This document shows, one piece after another, positions 1 to 5,000 of a stretch of 6,347 bases of DNA. Position numbers and translations under genes: made by a program. The number at the start of each line of letters is the position of its first letter. Positions within the stretch are counted from its first letter, which is position 1. The notes under the pieces were generated by a model. It was not told where the DNA came from. It did not search any database and saw only the letters and a list, made by a program, of their open reading frames with translations. Location: the NCBI GenBank assembly GCA_955652155.1, contig CATPAT010000026.1:1-6347 (forward strand). The letters run 5' to 3'. The DNA is from an uncultured Chthoniobacterales bacterium (GTDB lineage: Bacteria > Verrucomicrobiota > Verrucomicrobiia > Chthoniobacterales > UBA10450).

Positions 1-447
1 ACGAGCAGGTGATCAGCGATCTGAATGCGGCGGCCGATTACGCACTGAAGATCCCGGCGTGCAATGGAACGCTGGCGGTTTGTGGATTTTGCTGGGGCGG
101 GGGATGGGCTTTTCAATATGCCGTGATCAATCCGAAACTGAAAGCAGCGTATTCATTTTACGGAGTCGCAGTTGATAACGCAGACGACGCCAAAAAGGTC
201 GCCTGTCCGGTTTACGGATTCTACGCCGAGAACGACGAGCGCGTGGACGCGACCATTCCGAAAGCGGAAGAGTTGATGAAAACTGCCGGCAAAAAAATAC
301 GAGCCAGTCATCTACAAAGGCGCCGGTCACGGCTTTATGCGTTCGGGTGAGCCGAACAATCCGAATGTTCGCGAAGGCGACAGGAAAGCGCGCGACGAAA
401 CCTGGGTGCGCTGGAAGGCGCTGCTGGCCGGGTTAGCTTCGAAGTGA
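1..447 (+). pseudogene. Dienelactone hydrolase family protein, 5' partial, frameshifted
   Basis: This is the C-terminal part of an alpha/beta-hydrolase of the dienelactone hydrolase family. The archetype opens the lactone ring of dienelactone in chloroaromatic breakdown, but most bacterial homologues have unknown substrates. The frame enters from the left edge (first full codon at 3). The nucleophile elbow GFCWGG has Cys at 90-92, and the Asp of AENDER is at 234-236. After the run of seven A at 291-297 the frame drifts to a stop near 350. Skipping one base there restores the family ending: KYEPVIYKGAGHGF, with the catalytic His at 328-330, and a stop TGA at 445-447. All three triad residues are therefore present but split over two frames. 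The cause could be a sequencing indel, a real inactivating mutation or a slippage site; an indel is most likely. It is convergent with the next gene, with 18 bases between stop codons. The family call is firm; the substrate is unknown. Confidence 0.82.
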
Positions 448-465
448 AATCGTGATTTGCGCGGT

Positions 466-888
466 TTATCTGGCGGATTCCCGGCCGATTCGTTTTCGCG
501 CTTTTGCCAGAAAATTCGCTACCGCTGCGCTGTCAAAGTAAAACATTTGCGCGCGCGACAGCTTTCCGTCGCGGATTTGATAAAGGCCGAGTACCTCTCC
601 ATCAAAGCGGTCTCCTGAGGGGGCAAGGCCACGCTGGCGCCAAAGCACTACTACGGTGTTTTCATTGGCAGCCACCACGCGCGGATCCAGCTTTCGCTCA
701 GCGGCCGTCGGCTGAAAAAGCTCCCACGTTTCACTCCAGGTAACGCCTTTGTCGCCGCCGTAGGGAAGCGACGCCGGCCAGACAATTTCGAATTCAGCAT
801 GTAAAGCATCGCGGAAGAGTTTGTCATCGCGCCGCTCGATTGCGTCGAAAACTTTAAGGACGAGTTTCTCGTTCTCCTCGACGGTCAT
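466..888 (-). CDS. SnoaL-like / NTF2-fold protein
   Basis: This 140-residue protein has the size and layout of the SnoaL-like part of the NTF2 superfamily. An N-terminal helix pair (EENEKLVLKVFDAIERRDD) is followed by a LHAEFEIVWPASLPYGGDKG segment, then by beta strands ending in VVVLWRQRG, GEVLGLYQIRDGKLSRAQMF and FDSAAVANFLAKA. These cone-shaped folds bind small hydrophobic ligands or act as isomerases, cyclases or association domains, so no reaction can be named. No signal peptide is visible, so it is probably cytoplasmic. The ATG at 888 is chosen because AGGA lies just upstream and because the start sits 7 bases after the peptidase stop codon. It is very likely co-transcribed and translationally coupled with the S46 peptidase, although no functional link between the two families is known to me. 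The fold assignment is good; the function is open. Confidence 0.85.
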   Translation of the reverse strand: MTVEENEKLVLKVFDAIERRDDKLFRDALHAEFEIVWPASLPYGGDKGVTWSETWELFQPTAAERKLDPRVVAANENTVVVLWRQRGLAPSGDRFDGEVLGLYQIRDGKLSRAQMFYFDSAAVANFLAKARKRIGRESAR

Positions 889-891
889 GAA

Positions 892-895
892 TCCT
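892..895 (-). promoter_or_regulatory. Ribosome binding site overlapping the upstream stop region
   Basis: On the - strand the junction reads TAAAGGATTCATG. The TAA is the stop of the S46 peptidase, AGGA directly follows it (AAGGA would share the last A), and ATG of the SnoaL-like gene comes after a short 3-base spacer. A ribosome ending on the peptidase would be placed over this site, which supports coupled translation and fixes the start of the downstream gene. Confidence 0.5.
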
Positions 896-2983
896 TTATT
901 TTGCTCCGGTCAATTCATCCACCAGCGGTTGGGCATCGTAGACGTCTCGCAGCGCTTCGATGATCGCTGCGGAATCGACTGAGACGGCGCGCGCTTGTTT
1001 GTCGGTGAAAATGCAGTCGAGCACGAGTGATTGAATGTTGCCGTCGAAGATGATCCCGACGAATTCGCCCGCTTTGTTCACGACCGGGCTTCCGCTGTTG
1101 CCTCCAATGATGTCCGCGTCGGAAACGAAATTGAACGGTGTATTCGGATTCAGTTTCGATTTGCGATCGAGCCAGCGTTTCGGGATGTCGAACGGTGGCT
1201 GGTTCTTGTGCTCGGCCCCGCGCTGATAAAGTCCGCTAGTGTTTGTGAGCGCTGGAACCGGCTTTCCGTTTTCTTCGTAACCCCGCACCGTCCCGTAAGA
1301 AAGACGCAACGTGAAGGTCGCGTCCGGGTAATTGCTCGTTCCTTCCATCGCGAAGCGCGCTTGAGCAATCTCGGCATACGCTTGCTGCTTAATTTCATCC
1401 TGCGCTTCGTAAACTTTTCGCGCATCGCGCGCCGGGCCGTCGACCATGCGCGCGAGTTCGATCATCGGATCTTTCGCCGCGGAAACCGCGGATGCACCGC
1501 CGGTGTAGAGCTGTTTTCGAAAAGCGATGTCTTTCAGTTTCGTCCGGCTCACCAACTCGGTCGCGCGGTCTACTGGCGATTTTCCAGCGAGCACTTGCTT
1601 AACGAGCGGATCATCCGCACCGAATCGCGTCGTCATGTCGGTGAGCGAATCGCTCAACTTTACGATTTCAAAATCGTCATAGACCGGTTGCGATGAAAAC
1701 AGCTCGAGCTCGAGCGATTCCTTATAGCTATCGCGGAATTCAGGGAACCGTTCGCCGTTCGGTTTCGTCATTTCATCGCCATGACGCAGCAGCCGCCGCG
1801 CATACTGGAACAGCGTGCTGGAGAAGGCGCGCGGCGCGCGATAGTCGGCTTGCGCGCGCCCGCGGAACTGTTCGAAGTAATGGTAGATCGGCAAAACTTT
1901 TGCCGTTTCCTGCTGTGCCTGTTTGATCTTGTCGAACAACGGGCTCACGCCTTGCGCGCCCGCGAGTTTCTTTTGTCGATCTTCGATCGCGCGCCAGACG
2001 TCGGGATCCAACAGTCCCGCGACATAACCATCGTAACGTTTCCGATTGTTCTCCACGCTGCGCGTGGCCTGCTCTGCGCGACGTTTGTTTTCGAAAGAGC
2101 GAGCGCCCCACGCGTGCAGAAAAGTTTCGCGCCGATAAAACATGTTCAGCAGATACGGAACTTCGCCATCACGCAGCTCCGCCAATTCGCTGACTGCAAG
2201 CTGGCGATCGGTGCGTCCGGGATTGCCGCTGACAAATGTCAGCTCGCCGTCGGCCGGACCCTTCGTGTTCCACTTCAGGTAATTGTCGATCTTCGCCGGC
2301 TGGCCGTTTTCGTAGGCGCGGAAGATGCAGATATCGAGATCGAATCGCGGGTATTCGAAATTGTCCGGATCGCCGCCGTAAAACGCGATCTGCTCCTCCG
2401 GCGCGAATACCAACCTCACGTCATCGTAACGTTTGTAGCGATAAAGGTGATATTGGCCGCCCTGATAGAGTGTGATCACATCCGAGCGCAGGCCGGTCTT
2501 CTCGCGCGATTCCTTCTCGATTTCCGCTATCACGTTGCCGCGCGCCTTATTCGCGTCGTCAGCCGACATCTCGGGCTTCACCGCTCCTTTCACGCGATCG
2601 GTCACATCCTCGATCGACATCAGCACATTGAGTTCGAGGTCTGTCGCCTTCATTTCGTCCTTCTGCGACTTCGCGTAGAACCCGTCGCGCGCGTAATTTT
2701 TCTTCTCGCTCGAAATCTTCTGTAGCGTGTCTAGCCCGACGTGATGGTTGGTGATGCACAATCCGTTAGGCGAAACGAACGAGCCGCTGCCGCCGGAGTT
2801 GAAGCGCACGCTCGATTTCTGGAGATGCTCGAGCCATTGCGGCGTCGGCTCGAATTGATACTTCTCCTTTAATTGTTTGAGCGGCGGATTGTTGAACAGC
2901 CACATTCCCTCATCGCCAAATGCGCGATCGCTCAGGCTGGCCAGCAACACGCACAGAAAGAGAAGCGAGACGACATTTCGCAT
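896..2983 (-). CDS. S46 family dipeptidyl-peptidase, DPP7-like, secreted
   Basis: This 695-residue serine exopeptidase of family S46 removes dipeptides from the N-terminus of peptides, probably in the periplasm. Residues 1-23 form a signal peptide: MRN, a hydrophobic core VVSLLFLCVLLASL, and a likely cut after AFG. The mature start DEGMWLF is typical of the family. The triad is visible: His in ITNHHVG (H80/H81, the second more likely), Asp217 in YPRFDLD, and Ser630 in GGNSGSP. Further family marks are SGNPGRTDRQ and PDATFTLRLSYG (553-564). The FDGN after the serine puts Gly at 648; in this family Gly here marks DPP7-type preference for hydrophobic P1 residues, while Arg marks acidic-specific DPP11. 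Length is normal for the family. A TTG at 3016 would add 11 residues, but ATG at 2983 gives the cleaner signal peptide. It lies downstream of a 48-codon ORF and upstream of the SnoaL-like gene on the same strand. Confidence 0.93.
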   Translation of the reverse strand: MRNVVSLLFLCVLLASLSDRAFGDEGMWLFNNPPLKQLKEKYQFEPTPQWLEHLQKSSVRFNSGGSGSFVSPNGLCITNHHVGLDTLQKISSEKKNYARDGFYAKSQKDEMKATDLELNVLMSIEDVTDRVKGAVKPEMSADDANKARGNVIAEIEKESREKTGLRSDVITLYQGGQYHLYRYKRYDDVRLVFAPEEQIAFYGGDPDNFEYPRFDLDICIFRAYENGQPAKIDNYLKWNTKGPADGELTFVSGNPGRTDRQLAVSELAELRDGEVPYLLNMFYRRETFLHAWGARSFENKRRAEQATRSVENNRKRYDGYVAGLLDPDVWRAIEDRQKKLAGAQGVSPLFDKIKQAQQETAKVLPIYHYFEQFRGRAQADYRAPRAFSSTLFQYARRLLRHGDEMTKPNGERFPEFRDSYKESLELELFSSQPVYDDFEIVKLSDSLTDMTTRFGADDPLVKQVLAGKSPVDRATELVSRTKLKDIAFRKQLYTGGASAVSAAKDPMIELARMVDGPARDARKVYEAQDEIKQQAYAEIAQARFAMEGTSNYPDATFTLRLSYGTVRGYEENGKPVPALTNTSGLYQRGAEHKNQPPFDIPKRWLDRKSKLNPNTPFNFVSDADIIGGNSGSPVVNKAGEFVGIIFDGNIQSLVLDCIFTDKQARAVSVDSAAIIEALRDVYDAQPLVDELTGAK

Positions 2984-3021
2984 CCGCCACACTAATCGCG
3001 ATGCGATTGTCGACAAGCCAG

Positions 3022-3168
3022 TCAGGCCCGCAATCCCGAGTCGCGCTTGCGGATGCGAACGAGGCCAGGAATGGCAGTAGCGCCCAGAACAAGCAGGACC
3101 ATCAAAATAATTGCATACTCGACGACCGCGAACGCCACTGAGGTCAACTTTGCCAAAACGTGCACCAT
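3022..3168 (-). CDS. Small single-helix membrane protein (48 aa), pilin-like N-terminus
   Basis: An ATG ORF of 48 codons ends in TGA 38 bases before the peptidase ATG, with an in-frame TAG just upstream of its start. The peptide begins MVHVLAKLTSVAFAVVEY and continues with a strongly hydrophobic stretch (IILMVLLVLGATAI, about residues 20-33), then PGLVRIRKRDSGLRA. This predicts one membrane helix with a basic tail (RIRKR) that would sit in the cytoplasm. A12-F13-A-V-V-E17-Y18 matches the general prepilin-peptidase pattern (small residue, Phe at +1, Glu at +5), and Glu-Tyr is typical of Flp-type pilins. However, the leader is barely charged and the basic tail is unusual for a pilin. No Shine-Dalgarno is seen. 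Hydrophobicity is clearly patterned, so it is probably real, and it may be co-transcribed with the peptidase. Family not recognised with confidence. Confidence 0.5.
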   Translation of the reverse strand: MVHVLAKLTSVAFAVVEYAIILMVLLVLGATAIPGLVRIRKRDSGLRA

Positions 3169-3239
3169 TAATATCTAAGACCGCAGGTGGCCCTCACTGG
3201 TTACAAAAAGTTGTCGCGTAAGCTGGAGGGCACTCAACC

Positions 3240-3284
3240 GTGGACATCGAGCGAGAGCAGTATCACGATTGGACACGTGTTTAG
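3240..3284 (+). CDS. Possible 14-codon leader ORF before the sulfotransferase
   Basis: A GTG at 3240 follows GGAGGG (3225-3230) with a 9-base spacer, the best Shine-Dalgarno match in this stretch. It reads GTG-DIEREQYHDWTRV and stops at TAG 3282-3284, overlapping by 8 bases the proposed sulfotransferase start GTG at 3277 in another frame. It could be a leader peptide that couples translation. It could also be the true sulfotransferase N-terminus if one T of the TTT at 3280-3282 is surplus, which would read WTRVSIKGRKIERLDF. It may equally be chance. Confidence 0.2.
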   Translation: MDIEREQYHDWTRV

Positions 3285-4068
3285 CATTAAAGGTCGAAAG
3301 ATTGAACGGCTCGATTTCATCGTCGCGGGTGCGCAGAAGTCGGGCACGACCGCGTTGCATTATTTTTTGAGAAAGCATCCACAGATCGCGCTGCCAGAGC
3401 GGCAAGAGCTGCATTTCTTTGATGACAACGAAATTTTTTCCCGGCCGGTCGATTACGACCTGTTACATCGACACTTTCGGCCGATCGCAAGGTGGACGCT
3501 CCTCCGCTTCGCGACGGCGCGGCAGGCAATAGCCGGCGAAGTCACGCCGAGTTATTTGTATTGGAAACCGGCAATGGAGCGGATTTGGAATTACAACCGG
3601 CAAATCAAACTCGTCATCCTGCTGCGAAATCCGATCGATCGCACGTTCGCGCACTGGAACATGCAACGCTTCAAGGACCGCGAGCCGCTCGATTTCCTGG
3701 ACGCGCTCAAAGAAGAACCGAGACGGATCGCGCAGCCGTTGACGATTGAATCGCGGCGCTTTGCCTATGTCGATCGCGGTTTTTATTCCGGGCAACTCGA
3801 ACGGGTCTTCAAATTTTTTCCGCGAGAACAAGTGCACATTGTGAAGTTCGAAGATTTTCGCGATCGAAAGCAGGAAACGCTGGACCGGATTTTTGAATTC
3901 CTTGGCGTGAAACCATTGCATCGCGTTCGTGACAAAGATCGAAACATTGTTCCGTACGAGCGCACGATGACGCCGGAGGAGCGAAAATATCTTATCGAAG
4001 TTTTCTCAGCCGAGATAACGAAGCTCGAGCAAATGCTCGGATGGGACTGTTCGGACTGGAAGATGTAG
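3277..4068 (+). CDS. PAPS-dependent sulfotransferase
   Basis: This 263-residue sulfotransferase of the Sulfotransfer_1 fold resembles the heparan N-sulfotransferase-like bacterial group. It would move sulfate from PAPS to a hydroxyl or amine, probably on a sugar. The 5'-phosphosulfate loop is GAQKSGTT (18-25, with the catalytic-type Lys). GEVTPSYLY (87-95) follows, then the 3'-phosphate region LLRNPIDRTFAHW (115-127), where the usual Ser of RAYSH is Ala125. GFYSGQLERVFKFFPREQ and the VKFEDF strand are also typical, and the end LEQMLGWDCSDWKM looks complete. The start is uncertain. GTG at 3187 gives 293 residues but lies only 18 bases from the divergent small ORF, while GTG at 3277 places the P-loop at the family-normal distance from the N-terminus. 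Neither has a strong ribosome site. The stop codon lies inside the palindromic element that follows. The acceptor is unknown. Confidence 0.85.
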   Translation: MFSIKGRKIERLDFIVAGAQKSGTTALHYFLRKHPQIALPERQELHFFDDNEIFSRPVDYDLLHRHFRPIARWTLLRFATARQAIAGEVTPSYLYWKPAMERIWNYNRQIKLVILLRNPIDRTFAHWNMQRFKDREPLDFLDALKEEPRRIAQPLTIESRRFAYVDRGFYSGQLERVFKFFPREQVHIVKFEDFRDRKQETLDRIFEFLGVKPLHRVRDKDRNIVPYERTMTPEERKYLIEVFSAEITKLEQMLGWDCSDWKM

Positions 4069-4069
4069 C

Positions 4070-4088
4070 CGCTTTGCTCTGCGAAGCG
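4070..4088. terminator. Hairpin A of the palindromic element
   Basis: CGCTTTGC (4070-4077) pairs with GCGAAGCG (4081-4088), an 8-bp stem with one G-T wobble and a TCT loop. It lies directly after the sulfotransferase stop. There is no T-tract, so an intrinsic terminator role is only possible; 3'-end protection or slowing of convergent transcription is equally likely. Confidence 0.35.
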
Positions 4089-4111
4089 CGGGATGATGTG
4101 TTGATAGGCGC

Positions 4112-4132
4112 CCGTCGCCCGGAGGGCGACGG
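4112..4132. terminator. Hairpin B of the palindromic element
   Basis: CCGTCGCCC (4112-4120) pairs perfectly with GGGCGACGG (4124-4132), a 9-bp GC-rich stem with a GGA loop. It sits directly after the methyltransferase stop on the - strand. It is a strong hairpin but lacks a T-tract in either direction, so its termination activity is uncertain. Confidence 0.4.
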
Positions 4133-4867
4133 CTACAGTTTAAATCGCGGCCTTTGATTTGGATCCACGCCCAGCAACGCTTTCGACCGAAAAATCCGTG
4201 AGCCTCGCGATAAAAAAAATTCGCGCAGCTCCAGAGTAAAAAAGGAAGAACCGTCTGGGCGGGGATTAAAGTCGAGAAGCAATCGGCCGTTTTCGTTTAG
4301 GAACCGCGTTCGAATGTCGTTGATGAAAAATTCCCAATCGGCGGGCGACCATTCAACGCCGTCGCGGACGCGGCCGATCCGGTGAAAACAGATGCGGTGC
4401 CCAGTCACGAGATCGAATTTCCCGCCGAGATCGGGCAGGGGAGTTTGTCGCTCGATCCGGCCGATGACGCGCGGAACATCGAGGAGCGCAGTGGTGGCTC
4501 GGAAAAGCGGCTCGTTATCGGTATCGAAGCCGAGAACCTCGTGGCCGAAATATTTGCAAACGTAGAGAAAATAGCCGGCGCCGCAGCCAAGATCGACAAT
4601 TCGCATTGGTGGCGCGCGATCGATCCAAAGGTCTTGGCTGCGCTCGATATTGATCTCGATCCAGTAAACAACATCTTCGAAACGGTTGATCCGCGGCGAG
4701 CCTGGCCGATAGGGATATTGCTCCCGCAGCTTCTCGAACTGCGCGCGATCGAGTGTTTCCAAAATGCGCTGTTTGTTGACGGGATGCGTTCCGCGACTGA
4801 GATGTTCGAACGCGCTGGCGAAGAAATCGGTCGAAAGTAGCTTCTGGAGCTTGCGTGACAATTTCAT
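4133..4867 (-). CDS. Class I SAM-dependent methyltransferase
   Basis: This 244-residue protein carries a Rossmann-type methyltransferase domain. Motif I is IVDLGCGAGYF (90-100), the acidic end of strand 2 is VLGFDTD (Asp115, expected to hold the ribose of SAM), strand 4 is KFDLVTG (150-156), and strand 5 is GRLLLDFNP (194-202). The first 85 residues form a helical, charged N-terminal region (LSRKLQKLLSTDFF, DRAQFEKLREQYPYRPGSPR) that probably shapes the acceptor site. No membrane segment or signal peptide is seen. An in-frame TTG at 4876 would add three residues; ATG at 4867 is preferred, though no clear ribosome site is present. The C-terminus RPRFKL is followed by a TAG that belongs to the palindromic element. 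Its neighbours (sulfotransferase, sugar aminotransferase, LAB_N protein) suggest a glycan or lipid-linked sugar acceptor, but this is inference from context. Confidence 0.85.
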   Translation of the reverse strand: MKLSRKLQKLLSTDFFASAFEHLSRGTHPVNKQRILETLDRAQFEKLREQYPYRPGSPRINRFEDVVYWIEINIERSQDLWIDRAPPMRIVDLGCGAGYFLYVCKYFGHEVLGFDTDNEPLFRATTALLDVPRVIGRIERQTPLPDLGGKFDLVTGHRICFHRIGRVRDGVEWSPADWEFFINDIRTRFLNENGRLLLDFNPRPDGSSFFTLELREFFLSRGSRIFRSKALLGVDPNQRPRFKL

Positions 4868-4904
4868 TGCGGCCAACTAATGCTGCGCACTAAATGACGA
4901 CTTT

Positions 4905-4914
4905 GCTGATCAGC
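4905..4914. promoter_or_regulatory. Perfect 10-bp palindrome in a divergent intergenic region
   Basis: GCTGATCAGC is its own reverse complement and lies in the 129-bp gap between the divergently read methyltransferase and aminotransferase. This is a suitable place for a dimeric regulator, but the symmetry does not extend outward and no convincing promoter boxes were found beside it. Chance is a real alternative. Confidence 0.2.
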
Positions 4915-4922
4915 GGTAACAG

Positions 4923-5000
4923 ATGCAACAAGTGAAACGAATTCTTCTCCTTGGGAAAATGGACCGACATCTCCGAATGAGCCGAGGCGAAACGAAATGA
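4923..5000 (+). CDS. Possible 25-aa ORF overlapping the aminotransferase start (ATGA)
   Basis: ATG at 4923 opens a 25-codon frame (MQQVKRILLLGKMDRH, then LRMSRGETK) that stops at TGA 4998-5000. It overlaps the aminotransferase ATG by four bases in the ATGA form typical of coupled genes. An in-frame TAA lies just upstream at 4917. The peptide is basic (about seven Lys/Arg) and has no recognised domain; VKRILLLGK resembles the first strand of a Rossmann-type protein, so a decayed remnant is possible. No good ribosome site precedes it. It could be a leader peptide, a gene remnant or chance. Confidence 0.25.
   Translation: MQQVKRILLLGKMDRHLRMSRGETK
4984..4987 (+). promoter_or_regulatory. Ribosome binding site of the aminotransferase
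   Basis: GAGG lies 9 bases before the ATG at 4997. It is a moderate Shine-Dalgarno match at usable spacing and supports this start, together with the family-typical N-terminus VPLSRVFVNDEVREA. Confidence 0.45.

Larger units (their letters stand above)
4064..4137. repeat. Palindromic REP/MITE-like element with TGTAGCCG inverted ends
   Basis: Perfect 8-bp inverted ends, TGTAGCCG (4064-4071) and CGGCTACA (4130-4137), bound a 74-bp unit that contains two compact hairpins. The left end carries the TAG stop of the sulfotransferase (4066-4068). The right end carries, on the opposite strand, the TAG stop of the methyltransferase (4135-4133). Both genes read NTG-TAG-CC at the edge, so they enter the element in the same phase. 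The symmetry, the paired hairpins and the position between convergent genes are typical of REP/BIME-type dispersed elements. Only one copy is in this window, so dispersal is not shown here. Confidence 0.72.

Noticed and set aside
448..465. Possible terminator between the convergent hydrolase and SnoaL-like genes (AAATC-GT-GATTT)
   Set aside because: The stem is only 5 bp, AT-rich, has a 2-base loop and no T-tract, so it would not form a stable terminator.
1701..1716. Short tandem CTCGAG repeat (AGCTCGAGCTCGAGC)
   Set aside because: It is explained by codons for a Leu-Glu-Leu-Glu-Leu stretch within the S46 peptidase; too short to be a functional repeat.
1781..2725. A 314-codon open frame on the + strand inside the S46 peptidase, plus a 221-codon one at 1031-1696
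   Set aside because: Both lie antisense to a peptidase with strong family motifs along its whole length. The translations show no domain pattern, and such long shadow frames are common opposite codon-biased genes.
2910..3092. A 60-codon - strand frame starting with a hydrophobic MFWALLPFLASFASASA stretch
   Set aside because: It resembles a signal peptide, but its second half overlaps the true peptidase signal region in another frame, and its first half lies inside the better-supported 48-codon ORF. The charged remainder is not domain-like.
3463..3921. A 152-codon - strand frame inside the sulfotransferase
   Set aside because: It is antisense to the conserved sulfotransferase core and shows no protein-like features of its own.
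4382..4840. A 152-codon + strand frame and an 89-codon - strand frame overlapping the methyltransferase
   Set aside because: They are shadows of a methyltransferase with clear SAM motifs; no recognisable domain and no ribosome sites.
4894..4935. A 13-codon ORF (ATGACGACTTTG...TGA) in the methyltransferase-aminotransferase gap
   Set aside because: No ribosome site and nothing protein-like; expected by chance in a 129-bp gap.
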